In this document: piece by piece, positions 47,552 to 57,343 of the stretch
How the letters are laid out: each line of letters begins with the position of its first letter
Numbering within the stretch: position 1 is the first letter of the stretch
Source: UBA981 sp942490995
GTDB lineage: Bacteria > Pseudomonadota > Gammaproteobacteria > Ga0077536
Length of the DNA: 64,000 nucleotides
NCBI GenBank assembly: GCA_942490995.1
Contig: CALOBG010000031.1
Coordinates: 26,921 to 90,920 of the forward strand
Direction: 5' to 3'
Notes under the pieces: generated by a model
What the model was told of the DNA's origin: nothing
Seen by the model: the letters and a program-made list of their open reading frames with translations, nothing else
The model's database searches: none
Program-made: the position numbers and the translations under genes

Positions 47552-48964
47552 TCAGGGCGTCGCCGCGGTAGCGCCGAAACGGTTGGCAAGATCGCCCTTG
47601 CTGGCATCGACGAAGTAGGCGTTGATCAGATCTTCATAGACGCCGAACACGAGGCTCGAACGCGCATTGAACAGTTCGTTTTCGGCGTTCAGAACGTCGA
47701 GCAAGGTGCGTCGATTGAGTTCGAATTGCGCGCGGTAGGCCTGCAGCGTCCCTTCGCTGGAGGTCACGTACTGGCGCAGCGCGTCGAGTCGATGCTCGCT
47801 GGTCGCGCGGGCCTGGTAGGCGACCGCGACGTTCTCCGCAATGCGGCGACGGGTATCGTCGAGTTGTTCCTGGGCGGCAACCTTGCGCTCGGCAGCGGCC
47901 ATCTGTTGTGCCCAGTCGGCGCCGCCACGAAACAGGTTCCAGCGCGCGACGACCATCACGGCGTCGGAATTGCGGTTGCCCGGCACCCCGGAAATATTGT
48001 CGTCACGATTGAGCCCGGCTTCGAGATTGAGCTGCGGGTGATAGCCCGCCTTGGCGCCGCTGAGTACCGCGTCCGCGGCTTCGATATTGGCGCCTGACTG
48101 CAATGCCGCGGGGTGTTCGTCCATCGCCTGCTGTTGCGCACTGTCGGTGGCCGAGCGCAGCGCCGCGTCATCGAGCCGTCCCTCGACCACCAGGCCGGAC
48201 GGCGCCGCCTGTGGTACGGCAAGTTCAACCGGTGGCATTTCGCCGACTACGCGTTCGTAGCGTGCGACCGCCTCGAGCGCGGCGCCAGTGCGCGCGGTAA
48301 GAGTACTGTGTGCCAGCGCCAGGCGTGCTTGGGCCTGGTCAACGTCGGCCTTGTTACCAACCCCGCTGTCGAGTTTGGCCTGCACGCTCTTGAGCGTTTT
48401 TTCATGCGAGGCGACGTTGGCCTCGGCAAGCGTTACGAGTTCGCGCGTGCGCAGCACGTCGAGGTAGGTTTCCGACGCGCGAAATGCGAGCGCGTTCTGG
48501 GTATCGGCGAGACTGTGCTCGGCGCTGTTCAGCAACGCCGTGCGGCGCTCGACTTCGCTGCGCGTCGCATTGCCATCCCACAGCAACTGGCTGAACGTGA
48601 CACCGGCTTCACGCCGCCACAGATCGTTGGACGGATCGCCTGACGCGCTGAGCTGTTTGATATTGGTGTGTTCACGACCGTAGCGCGAACGCAGGTCCAG
48701 ACTCGGGTAGTAACCGGCGCGTGCCTGGCGCACATCGTGACCGGCCGCGCGCAGGTCTGATTCCGCGCTTTTGATTTCGGGGTTGGTGGTCAGCGCCTGC
48801 TGGATGGCTTGTTCGATGGTGATGGCATGGACGCCGGTGCTGGCCAGGGCGATGAAACCAGCGCCCAGCGTGTACATGAGTCGTCGCGTGCGCAGTGCCG
48901 TCGCGGGTTTTGCCGCGTTCGACTCAAGGGCAGTGCGGAGTGATGCATACCGACCGATCATCAT
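47552..48964 (-). CDS. TolC-family outer membrane channel of the type I system
   Basis: About 470 residues from the ATG at 48964. It has an export signal ending VHA just before ITIEQAIQQALTTNPEI, the standard TolC N-terminus, then two repeats of coiled-coil helices and beta strands (ARAGYYPSLDLRSRYG and AKAGYHPQLNLEAGL mark the two halves). It forms the trimeric outer-membrane duct. A longer reading to 49069 lacks any export signal at its N-terminus; an internal ATG at 48877 gives a shorter signal peptide and is a real alternative. It is the first gene of the type I operon, with 236 bp between it and prsR. Confidence 0.91.
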   Translation of the reverse strand: MMIGRYASLRTALESNAAKPATALRTRRLMYTLGAGFIALASTGVHAITIEQAIQQALTTNPEIKSAESDLRAAGHDVRQARAGYYPSLDLRSRYGREHTNIKQLSASGDPSNDLWRREAGVTFSQLLWDGNATRSEVERRTALLNSAEHSLADTQNALAFRASETYLDVLRTRELVTLAEANVASHEKTLKSVQAKLDSGVGNKADVDQAQARLALAHSTLTARTGAALEAVARYERVVGEMPPVELAVPQAAPSGLVVEGRLDDAALRSATDSAQQQAMDEHPAALQSGANIEAADAVLSGAKAGYHPQLNLEAGLNRDDNISGVPGNRNSDAVMVVARWNLFRGGADWAQQMAAAERKVAAQEQLDDTRRRIAENVAVAYQARATSEHRLDALRQYVTSSEGTLQAYRAQFELNRRTLLDVLNAENELFNARSSLVFGVYEDLINAYFVDASKGDLANRFGATAATP

Positions 48965-49200
48965 GTCGAAATCCACTCTGTAGTTAGGTCTGACGTGTGT
49001 GGTGTCTGTTGCTCTCCGCGCTACACGCAGGAGTCCGTGGCGCACGCAGATCCCCCTCACGGTGATCACGGCGTCGGATTGCGGATTAGCCTATACGAAA
49101 CGTGTCTGAATATAAAGTGGATTAAGATGTAAAGATGCTAATTTCATGTAATCGCATGAGTTTGAGTAAGCACGGCCCTGGCACTCCGAAGTCGGGTCTG

Positions 49201-50544
49201 CTAAACGGGAATGTCGTATTTCTTGATCAGATGGTAAACCGTCGGGCGGCTGACCCCGAGTAGTTCCGCCGCCTTGCCGACCTGGCCGTCACTCACGGCC
49301 AGGGCTTTGCTGACCGCCGTCGCCTCGGCCTGCTCACGAAACGCTTTGAGCGTCATGATCTCCGCTTCGGCACTGTGTTCCAGTTCGAGATCATCGGGTT
49401 CAACGTACTTGTGATCGGCCATGATCGCCGCCCGTTTGACCCGATTCTCGAGTTCACGAACGTTGCCGGGCCAGTTGTAGGACTCGATGGCGTGGATCGC
49501 TCGGGAACTGAAATCCTTGATGCGACCGTGGTGTAAGTCACTGTATTTATTTAATAAAGCTCGCGCAATCAGGAGCGTATCCCCGACCCTGTCGCGCAGC
49601 GGCGGGATCTCGACGGTGACCTCGCTGACGCGGTAGAACAAGTCTTCGCGGAACAGGTTTTCCGCGATCTGCGCGCGCAGATCCTTGTGCGTCGCGCAGA
49701 TGACGCGCGTATCGACGGCGATTTCTTCGCGGCCGCCGACCCGCTCGATGACCCGTTCCTGCAGGAAGCGCAGCAGCTTGGCCTGCAGCGCGGAGGGCAA
49801 ATCACCGATTTCGTCGAGAAACAGGGTGCCCTGGTCGGCGAATTCGAGTTTGCCCCGGGTCTGCTTGTTGGCGCCGGTAAACGCGCCACGCTCGTAGCCG
49901 AACAGCTCCGATTCGAGCAGGTTTTCCGGGATCGCGGCGCAATTGATGGCAATAAAGTCCTTGTCGCGGCGATCGCTGAGCCGGTGCAGGGCGCGCGCCA
50001 GGATCTCTTTACCGGTACCGCTTTCACCGAGCAACAGTACGGTGGTGTTGATCGGACCGACTTTCTCGATGCGGCGACACACCTCCTGCATGGCGGCGCT
50101 GCCGGCGATAATGCCGTCGAGCGGCGTCGAGGTCTGCCGCGCGAGCCGGTCATTTTCGGCTTCGAGCTCGCTTAAGGCATAGGCGCGCTCGACGATCAGT
50201 CTGAGCACATCGGGATCGATAGGCTTTTCATAGAAATCGTAGGCGCCCTTGGCGACCGCCTGCACGGCGATCTCGCGGTCGTCATTGCCGGTTACCACCA
50301 CCACCTTGGTGCGCGGCGCAAGCTCAAGGATCTCAAGCAGGGCGGTTAGGCCTTCCGAGGCATTGGCGGGATCCGGTGGCAGGCCGAGGTCCAGCGTTAC
50401 CACCGGCGCGTGGTGCGCCTCGAGGGCTGCGAGTGCCGATTCGCGATCGCCGGCGACTTCGACATCGAAATCCTCGAAACACCAGCGCAGCTGCTTCTGC
50501 AGTCCCGGATCGTCATCAACGATAAGTAATTTTCTTTTTGCCAT
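49201..50544 (-). CDS. prsR: PEP-CTERM-box sigma-54 response regulator PrsR
   Basis: A 447-residue NtrC-type activator. Receiver domain with acidic pocket DDD (10-12) and phospho-acceptor Asp52 (VTLDLGLPPD); AAA+ domain with GESGTGKE, GAFTGA (the sigma-54 contact loop) and the FLDEIGDLP Walker B; C-terminal Fis-type HTH ending SRPTVYHLIKKYDIPV. The sequence matches the regulator subfamily found with exosortase A systems, which drives PEP-CTERM genes together with RpoN. It begins 3 bp after the prsK stop, so the pair is cotranscribed. Likely targets are the sigma-54 promoters at 22154 and 54250. Confidence 0.94.
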   Translation of the reverse strand: MAKRKLLIVDDDPGLQKQLRWCFEDFDVEVAGDRESALAALEAHHAPVVTLDLGLPPDPANASEGLTALLEILELAPRTKVVVVTGNDDREIAVQAVAKGAYDFYEKPIDPDVLRLIVERAYALSELEAENDRLARQTSTPLDGIIAGSAAMQEVCRRIEKVGPINTTVLLLGESGTGKEILARALHRLSDRRDKDFIAINCAAIPENLLESELFGYERGAFTGANKQTRGKLEFADQGTLFLDEIGDLPSALQAKLLRFLQERVIERVGGREEIAVDTRVICATHKDLRAQIAENLFREDLFYRVSEVTVEIPPLRDRVGDTLLIARALLNKYSDLHHGRIKDFSSRAIHAIESYNWPGNVRELENRVKRAAIMADHKYVEPDDLELEHSAEAEIMTLKAFREQAEATAVSKALAVSDGQVGKAAELLGVSRPTVYHLIKKYDIPV

Positions 50545-50547
50545 GAA

Positions 50548-52662
50548 CTATCGAGAACTGTTAGCCGCCGTCGGCTCAGATGGTGCCGGTTCGGCGCGCG
50601 GTAACACAATCGTAAATCGCGATCCCTTGCCCGGCTCGCTCTCGACACGAAGTTCGCCGTGCATGGACGAGATCATGTGTCGGCTTTCATACGCGCCGAT
50701 GCCCATTCCCGCTTTGCCCTTGGTGGTATCGAAAGCCTTGAACAGCCGGTTATTGATAAAGTCCCGGTCCATGCCGCAACCGGTATCGGCGATCGCCAGA
50801 TGCGCCTCAGCTTACCCTGCTCCTGCACGGTTACTCTCGACAGATCCCGCCGGATCTGTCGCCTCGATGGCATTCTGCAGGAGATGCTCGACAACTGAAA
50901 GCAGGCCGTTTTTATCGGCGTGGGCAAAAACCTGCGCCGAGCTTGCGGACACGATCGGCAAGGGCTGCTGGCCGGCCTTGGTCGCGACCGCCGCGCGTGC
51001 GAGCTGGCGCAGGTCAACAACTTCATCGACGTCCACCTTGGTATGCATCTGGCGCAGGTTGGCGAGCATGCGATTCATTTTTTCCACGGCATCGTTGATG
51101 GTATTGAACGCATCGCGGACAAATTCGGGATTGGTGCCATGGCGTTCGGCATTACGCCCGATCAGCGTGAGCTGGGCGACGACGTTTTTGAGGTCGTGCA
51201 CCAGAAACGCTGACAGGCGGTTGAACGTCTCGAACTGGCGGGCCTCCGCTAAGGCGTCGGTCGCGCGCATCAAGGCCAGGTAGCCGGCTGCCTGCCGGCC
51301 GACCGTGCCGAGCAGATTGAGGTCCTCCCAGTCGAGAACCTGGTTGCTGCGTGGGCGCGCGAGTACCAGGAACGCCAGCATGGTGTCGCCGTGTACGATC
51401 GGCACGATGAGGCCGACCCGCGGCAAGGCGCGCAGCCAGTCCGGGCTCACCGCCATCGTTTCCGAACCGGCCTCGGTCTCATCGGTGAGGTCCCAGACCC
51501 GCGCCGATTCCTGCAGGCGACGGACGAATTCATCGCCGCTGCTGATTTCCTCAGTGCATGACTCGTAAACACTCAGGTACGTCGCCACGCAGTAGTTGCT
51601 CGAGCGGGTCGCCTGGAAAATCAGCCCACCGGGGCTATCGACCATGTCGGCGATGGTATTGAGGATGGTCTGGTTCAGCGAACGCGGGTCGAGTTCGGTG
51701 CGCGATAAGGCCTGGGTGAACTTCAACCATTCTTCACCATACTCGTACTTGTTGCGATAAAAATGCCGGGCCAGAAAAATTCGAATGCGCGAGCGCAGCT
51801 GCAGGGAAAAAAAGAACGACAGCAGCACCAGGATGGCGGCGCTGAAGAACGCCACTTTCAGCGCCTGGCCCCATTCGCCGCCAAAAATCTGGATGTAGTA
51901 GCCGGCTGCTGCCATGGTCATCAGGTAAGCGCCGGCGGCCATCAGGGTGACGCCGTGAAACACCACCCGTCGCGACACAAATATATTGAGTTGCCATTGG
52001 CGGTTGCGCGATGCGGACAGCGCGATCATCGGCACCGCGGCCGCATTGACCAGGCCGCGTGACGCCCAGATCATGGCGTCGAGGCGGTTGAACAGAACGG
52101 CATCGGCGTACAGGTAGAAGTCGTAGGCGAAGATGAGGCCGAGCGCGAAACACAGGTGTTTGAGTGCCCAGCGTGAATCGCGCGATGAATTCCGGAACAA
52201 CTGCTCGGTCATCACCAGTCCGCCGAGAACAACCAGCAGGACCATGGTCAGCAGCAGTTTTCTGAGCTGCGCCGGATCGATATCGAGCACCGGGCGCACC
52301 AGGTCCGGCGCCGCGATAGCCACCGCACTCGCGGCGATCAGCGCGAGCAGCGCCGCGGTGCCGAGATACACGCGCCGCCGGTAACCGCTGTCGCCGACCG
52401 TTTCGAGCAGGCGCGCGAGGAACAATAACCACAGCGCGTCGCGTGCCAGTTCAAGGTATTGCAACCAGTCGAGGTTAAGACCGGTCCGGTGACCGGTCGA
52501 ATAATAGAGCGCCGCGCCGGCGAACCAGGTTGCGCTTACCGCGCAGGCGGCGATGAGATAGCGACCGACCCGATTGCTGCGCGGTGCGAACACCAGCAAA
52601 CCGACGAGGATCGCGAACGCTCCCGCACCAATGACCCCGGCAATCACCGCGAACGTCGTCAT
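50548..52662 (-). CDS. prsK: XrtA/PEP-CTERM sensor histidine kinase PrsK (reading frame interrupted)
   Basis: The N-terminal part is a membrane sensor with about 8-9 helices (1-~290), then a GAF domain (~315-465) and the dimerisation/phospho-acceptor helix with His489 (FLVHDLKNV). The frame runs into TAA at 50812-50814 inside the ATPase domain, right after the N-box (LLQNAIEATDP). The sense continues in another frame for about ten codons (RVTVQEQGKL) and then returns to the first frame at HLAIADTGCGMD, the G1 box, through KGKAGMGIGAYESR to the stop at 50548. Two compensating single-base indels explain this, most simply as sequencing error; otherwise the kinase lacks its ATP lid. PrsK phosphorylates PrsR. 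The gene follows epsB by 85 bp. Confidence 0.88.
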
Positions 52663-52747
52663 GGATATTCCGTTCGAGAATTAAGCGCGCCGGCCGTTGG
52701 CGCGTTCGAGGCGACTCGAACCACGCTGACGGGCCGGCGCGAGATCG

Positions 52748-54142
52748 CTAACGTGCGCCCTTGCGCCAGAGTATAACTTGGATCGTCTGCAGCAGAATGT
52801 TGATGTCGAGGAAGATGCTGTAGTTCTTCAGGTAGTAAAGGTCGTACTGAAGTTTTTCGCGGGCGTCGTTGATCGACGCGCCATAAGGATAGAGAACCTG
52901 GGCCCAGCCGGTGATGCCGGGTTTCACGTAGTGGCGCAGATCGTAGTACGGGATCGCCTCGGACAATTCCGCGACGAATTGCGGGCGCTCCGGACGCGGC
53001 CCGACGAAGCTCATATCGCCGATCAGCACGTTGAACAACTGCGGCAGCTCGTCGATGCGGGTGCGACGGATAAAGCTGCCGATACGCGTGACCCGGTTAT
53101 CGTTGGGCCGTGCCCACACGGCGCCGTTGGCTTCGGCGTCCTGACGCATGCTGCGGAACTTGAGCAGGGTGAAATGCTGGCCGCGACGGCCGACACGTTC
53201 CTGGCGATACAGGACCGGGCCACCGCTCTCGAAGTAGATGGCCAGCGCGGTGGCGATCATGATCGGCAGGGTTGCGACGATCATCATCGCACTCACGGCG
53301 ACATCCATGATGCGTTTCTCAGTCAGCTTGATGACCGCCTGGGTGAAACCATCGGCAAATATGACATTGCTCGGGTGCAGGGTATCGAGGCCGATTTTGC
53401 CGAGTTGGCGCTCGTAGAAATCGGCCGACTCCAGGATCCGGATCCCGTACATCTTGCATTCCAGGATATCGTCGACCGGCAGACCTTTACGGCGGTCGTC
53501 GGTGGCGACAACAATTTCTTCGACATTGAGTTCTTCGGCCAGCGCGCGCAAGCCTCCGGGACGCATCTCTACCACCGATTCAGGCGCGATCAGCCACTCG
53601 TCACCGCCAAGCGTGACGAAGCCGACGATGTCGACCGGGCTCTGCCCGTCTCCGTGCGCCAGGCTTTCGATCTGCTTGGCGCGGCGTCCGGTGCCGAGGA
53701 CAAGGATGCGCGCGCCCTGATCGATCTGATCATTGGCGGTACAGATTAGGCGGCAACTGGCGATCCCGACAAACGAACACACCAGGGCAGTGGCGAAGAT
53801 GCCGCCGCCGACAATCAGTTGCGGGAAAATCAGGTACAGGGTGCCCATCAGGACAAAGCCGCACACGAAACTGAGCGCAAGGCGCAGCATGACCGCCGCC
53901 GGCTGGGTGCGCTGATCGCGATGATAAAGCCCCATCGCGGTCATACCGAGAACGATGGCAGCCGCGAAAACAAAAGCTTGTGACCATAACGGCAGGCTGT
54001 CACTAGCGCCGTAACCGAGCTTATCGGCGCCGCTCAAATCAAAACTGGCGCCGAGATAGATAGAAACGAAAAGGATCAGGAGTTCCGCAATCCCCAGCAA
54101 CACCAGGGTTTTGGGGACATAGTGCCGAAATATTCTAAACAT
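52748..54142 (-). CDS. EpsB-type initiating sugar transferase (polyprenyl-phosphate sugar phosphotransferase)
   Basis: A 464-residue member of the PEP-CTERM-associated branch of the WcaJ/WbaP family. Four N-terminal membrane helices (~13-130) precede a CoA-binding-like Rossmann domain (ARILVLGTGRRAKQIE); then comes a re-entrant helix (~270-300) and the catalytic C-terminus with KFRSMRQDAE, RRTRIDELPQ, GDMSFVGPRPERP and KPGITGWAQV. It transfers a sugar phosphate from a nucleotide sugar to undecaprenyl phosphate, the first step of polymer synthesis. Its location apart from the main exopolysaccharide operon, upstream of prsK-prsR and behind its own sigma-54 promoter, suggests that chain initiation is the regulated step. 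Confidence 0.94.
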   Translation of the reverse strand: MFRIFRHYVPKTLVLLGIAELLILFVSIYLGASFDLSGADKLGYGASDSLPLWSQAFVFAAAIVLGMTAMGLYHRDQRTQPAAVMLRLALSFVCGFVLMGTLYLIFPQLIVGGGIFATALVCSFVGIASCRLICTANDQIDQGARILVLGTGRRAKQIESLAHGDGQSPVDIVGFVTLGGDEWLIAPESVVEMRPGGLRALAEELNVEEIVVATDDRRKGLPVDDILECKMYGIRILESADFYERQLGKIGLDTLHPSNVIFADGFTQAVIKLTEKRIMDVAVSAMMIVATLPIMIATALAIYFESGGPVLYRQERVGRRGQHFTLLKFRSMRQDAEANGAVWARPNDNRVTRIGSFIRRTRIDELPQLFNVLIGDMSFVGPRPERPQFVAELSEAIPYYDLRHYVKPGITGWAQVLYPYGASINDAREKLQYDLYYLKNYSIFLDINILLQTIQVILWRKGAR

Positions 54143-54249
54143 GGTTCAGTGCTCGTTCGCCGATTGTGCCAATCTGGCTTTTTGCCGTCTTTTTATCGGG
54201 GTGTCCGTTGTGCGCTGTTCGCGCACCACCCGTTTTGTGTAGATGGTTG

Positions 54250-54266
54250 AGCAATTGGCATGCCAA
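54250..54266 (-). promoter_or_regulatory. Sigma-54 (-24/-12) promoter of epsB-prsK-prsR
   Basis: Reading the reverse strand from 54266: TTGGCAT, five bases, TTGCT. This matches the RpoN consensus TGGCAC-N5-TTGCW with one change, and GG and GC are 10 bp apart. Transcription would start near 54239, giving an ~97-nt leader before the epsB ATG. Confidence 0.75.
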
Positions 54267-54353
54267 CCTCCTGAGGCACCTCAATATTTCTGTAGATCTC
54301 CCTTCGATCGGCAAAATTTTAATGATTTTTCAGGTGGTTACTTCGGCTTTACG

Positions 54354-54369
54354 CGGACAGCGTCAAACC
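54354..54369 (-). promoter_or_regulatory. Candidate PrsR upstream activator site for epsB
   Basis: On the reverse strand GACGC-T-GTCCG matches the element at 22030-22040 in 10 of 11 positions (13 of 16 over the longer window), includes the dyad GAC-GCT-GTC, and lies ~95 bp upstream of the -24 element. The match is short and could be chance. Confidence 0.35.
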
Positions 54370-54470
54370 GGGGACTTGCGCCCGAACGCGTCAGGCTACG
54401 CCGGATGTGACGTAGGGTGTCGTCATCTGACAACACTCGCGCGCAGCCCGCGCCGCAGCGCGGCCGTGGC

Positions 54471-56981
54471 TCAGCCGTCGGCGGTCGCCGCCAGCCGATC
54501 GCGCAGGGCGCCGATCAGCGTCTGCTTCTTGATCGGCTTGGTCAGGTGGTCATCGCAGCCGGCAGCGCGACTGCGCTCGATGTCCTCTTTGATGGCATTT
54601 GCGGTGAGTGCGATGATCGGCGTTCGGCGCGCGCCCGCCTCGCTCTCCCAGGCGCGAATTGCGGCAGTTGCCGCGTAGCCATCCATGACCGGCATCTGGA
54701 TATCCATCAGGACCAGGTCAAATTCGCCGTCCTTGAAGGCGTCCACCGCGGCACGCCCGTTTTCCGCCTCGACCAGCTCATAGGGTTCCTTCTTCAGGTA
54801 AGCCTTGACCAGCAGGCGGTTGTCGGGATTGTCTTCGACGAGCAGGATGCGGGCGTGCATCGCGGTCGCGGCCTGCCGGTCGTCGCTTTCGGCACGGGTC
54901 TGTTGCGGGCCGGCGCAGGCAAGTCGGACGGCTTCCAGGAACTGCGCCTGGCGCACCGGCTCGACCACGTAGCTGGTGCCGGTAACGCCGCGTAACTGCT
55001 CGACGCCCTGCGCCAGCGTCGAGGGCCGGAACAGGGCCACGATCGGTACCGCGGTGCCGCCCTGGCGCAGCGCGTGGATCACCTGCGTCACCGCGCCGAC
55101 GTCGGCGCCGTGGTTGAGGACGACGAGTTCAAAAGCAGCGTTGTCCCGTGCCGCCTGTGCCAGGGACTGCGGCGCCTCGTTCGGCGTCGCCAGATAAGTC
55201 ACTGCAATACCGTGGGCTTTGAGCAGATCGGCCAGCGCTTCGCCCTGGTGGCGACTCGGCATCGCGACCAGCGCGCGTTGCAGTGGCAAGCCCGGTAATG
55301 CCTGCGCTATCTGCTCGTGCGCCGCCGGCAATTCGATTTCGAACAGGAAACTGCTGCCGACACCTTCGGTACTTTCCGCCCAGATGCGGCCGTCCATCAT
55401 TTCTACCAGACGCTTGCAGATCGCCAGACCGAGCCCGGTGCCGCCGTATTTCCGCGTGATCGAGCTGTCGACCTGGGTGAAGTTCGAGAAAATCGATTCG
55501 AGTTTTTCGCTGGGAATGCCAATACCGGAATCGCTGATCTCGAAGTGCACGCGGGACGATGACGCCGCGCCCGCCACGGGCATGACGCGGACGATGATTT
55601 GACCGCTGTCGGTAAACTTGATCGCATTACCGATGAGATTGAGGATGATCTGACGGATACGGCCGGGATCGCCACGCAGTGTACGCGGCAGCGACGGTGA
55701 TATGTTCGTGATCAGATCGATATCGCGCCCATCAGCCTTCAGGGCGTAAATTTCCGCGGCCTGCTCGACGATGTCGACGAGGTCGAAATCAATTTGTTCG
55801 AGAGTAAGCTGGTCGGCTTCGATTTTGGACAGGTCGAGGATGTCATTGACCAGGCTGAGCAGGGCCTCGCCCGCATTGCGGAAAACCCCGACGTATTTGC
55901 CCTGTTCGTCGTCGAGCCTGGTTTCCGAAAGCAGATCCGCCATGCCGATGATGGCGTTGAGCGGAGTCCGGATCTCATGGCTCATGCTGGCCAGGAAGTC
56001 CGACTTGACCCGCGACGCTTCGAGCGCGGCGTCGCGGGCTTCAGCCAGCTCGCGGGTCTGCTGGCGGACCTGCTCTTCGATGACCCGATTGCGCGCCTCG
56101 AGCTCCTGGGCCTGGATATCCTTGGCTCGCGCCAGCGCGACGAGTAACAGCGTCACGCCGAGGCCGAGAAACAGCGCCACGAACACGAGCTCGCGGTCGA
56201 GATCGTGCCAGAACACATCCTTGCTCGATACCAGGCGCACCGAAAACCCGCCGAGCCGGACCAGGCTGTCTTCGTCCAGAGTTTCGACGATGTAGCCGGC
56301 GCGCGCGCGGCGTGCACCTTTGAGATAAACCAGTCGCCGGCCCGCGACACCTTCCGATTCGGTGTAAAGCGCCAGGTTCACCCCCGGATCGACGGCGATG
56401 GCATCAACCAGGCTGGCCAGGTCGATGGCGAGCAGGGTCACCTCGGGTTCATCAGGCGCGGCGCCGGAACTGGCCACGGCCTGCAGCAGGAACAGGATGC
56501 GCGAACCAGTCTGCGCCCGATCGGCGACCAGCGGCATCGCGGCGGTACCGCTGGTAAGACCCTGGCGCACGGCACGCTGGTTGTTTTCTTCGTCCATGAT
56601 GGCGGCGAGCTCGGCGCTGAACACCTCGCCGGCCGAATCGTTGATGCGCAGTTGGCCGTGCGCCGACAGGCGCGCGTGCGCCAGTCCCTTGATGAACGCG
56701 TAACGCTGCAACGTACCGGCGGTGTAGTCGCGGAACGCGTCCTTGTCCGGGACGGCGTTGGCGGCGATAAAACTGGCGAGGTTGTCGATGATCGCGTCGG
56801 CGGTGCGGATACTGCCTTCGACGGCATTCTGCGCAGCGATGGTATCGAAGCGGAAATTCCGCGTCTCGTTCTGCACCACGTTGTTCCACGCCAGCACGAT
56901 CAGGGCAGCGGAAAACGACAGACCCAGCGCCGCGGCCACGAAGTAAAACAGCAGTGACGACGGGTGTCTTTTTTCGCTCAC
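54471..56981 (-). CDS. Hybrid sensor histidine kinase with CHASE-like sensor and two receiver-like domains
   Basis: About 836 residues from the GTG at 56981; a longer reading would overlap the Hpt gene. Two membrane helices flank a periplasmic CHASE-like sensor domain (~40-262), then a coiled-coil linker, HisKA with His335 (SMSHEIRTPLN) and HATPase_c (NLIGNAIKFTDSG, DSGIGIP, GTGLGLAICKRLVEMM). After it come a degenerate receiver-like segment that lacks the acceptor Asp (FELVVLNHGADV) and a canonical receiver (LLVEDNPDN, acceptor in LVLMDIQMPVMDG, Lys in LTKPIKK). This is the plan of a BarA/ArcB-like phosphorelay kinase. It lies 23 bp after the separate Hpt gene, which should accept the phosphate from the last receiver. 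Confidence 0.9.
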   Translation of the reverse strand: MSEKRHPSSLLFYFVAAALGLSFSAALIVLAWNNVVQNETRNFRFDTIAAQNAVEGSIRTADAIIDNLASFIAANAVPDKDAFRDYTAGTLQRYAFIKGLAHARLSAHGQLRINDSAGEVFSAELAAIMDEENNQRAVRQGLTSGTAAMPLVADRAQTGSRILFLLQAVASSGAAPDEPEVTLLAIDLASLVDAIAVDPGVNLALYTESEGVAGRRLVYLKGARRARAGYIVETLDEDSLVRLGGFSVRLVSSKDVFWHDLDRELVFVALFLGLGVTLLLVALARAKDIQAQELEARNRVIEEQVRQQTRELAEARDAALEASRVKSDFLASMSHEIRTPLNAIIGMADLLSETRLDDEQGKYVGVFRNAGEALLSLVNDILDLSKIEADQLTLEQIDFDLVDIVEQAAEIYALKADGRDIDLITNISPSLPRTLRGDPGRIRQIILNLIGNAIKFTDSGQIIVRVMPVAGAASSSRVHFEISDSGIGIPSEKLESIFSNFTQVDSSITRKYGGTGLGLAICKRLVEMMDGRIWAESTEGVGSSFLFEIELPAAHEQIAQALPGLPLQRALVAMPSRHQGEALADLLKAHGIAVTYLATPNEAPQSLAQAARDNAAFELVVLNHGADVGAVTQVIHALRQGGTAVPIVALFRPSTLAQGVEQLRGVTGTSYVVEPVRQAQFLEAVRLACAGPQQTRAESDDRQAATAMHARILLVEDNPDNRLLVKAYLKKEPYELVEAENGRAAVDAFKDGEFDLVLMDIQMPVMDGYAATAAIRAWESEAGARRTPIIALTANAIKEDIERSRAAGCDDHLTKPIKKQTLIGALRDRLAATADG

Positions 56982-57004
56982 GTCGTGGTCTCGTGGTGCT
57001 CGAA

Positions 57005-57310
57005 CTACTCGCCGAACACCACCTCGATGCGCGCCAGGTAATCGGCCAGTTGCTGGGTGCACTGGCGGATGGTGTCGCCGTCTTCGGCCAGCGCGGCGCG
57101 CTCGATCGCGCCGCCGATATCGGTGATGGGATCGAATCCGTAGCCGCCGCCGACGCCCTTCATGCTGTGCCCGATGAGCCTGATCTCGGCATAAGCATTC
57201 TGCGCCACCAGACTGGTGAGTTTAGCCACGTCGGCGTGACGATTATCGAGGAAGCCCGGGATCAGATCTTCGAGGTCGGGGTCAACGATGACGGGGATTC
57301 TGTCGTTCAT
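57005..57310 (-). CDS. Histidine phosphotransfer (Hpt) domain protein
   Basis: A 101-residue stand-alone Hpt protein. The phospho-acceptor His48 sits in RLIGHSMKGVGGGYGF, the standard Hpt helix signature, and the rest is a four-helix bundle. It should relay phosphate between the receiver of the hybrid kinase and a response regulator, most simply the GlrR-like protein encoded 33 bp upstream. All three are on the reverse strand in the order regulator, Hpt, kinase. Confidence 0.9.
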   Translation of the reverse strand: MNDRIPVIVDPDLEDLIPGFLDNRHADVAKLTSLVAQNAYAEIRLIGHSMKGVGGGYGFDPITDIGGAIERAALAEDGDTIRQCTQQLADYLARIEVVFGE

Positions 57311-57343
57311 GGCTGCACACGTCCGGCCGTCGTATCACCGCGC

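Larger units (their letters stand above)
54143..54470. other. Regulatory region upstream of epsB
   Basis: 328 bp without a gene, holding a reverse-strand sigma-54 promoter and a possible activator site (listed separately). A further short dyad TGAGG-CA-CCTCA lies at 54272-54283. No terminator for the hybrid-kinase operon, which ends at 54471, is evident. Confidence 0.6.

Noticed and set aside
49173..49188. TGGCAC upstream of the tolC-like gene
   Set aside because: It lies on the forward strand, pointing away from tolC, and has no GC at the -12 position.
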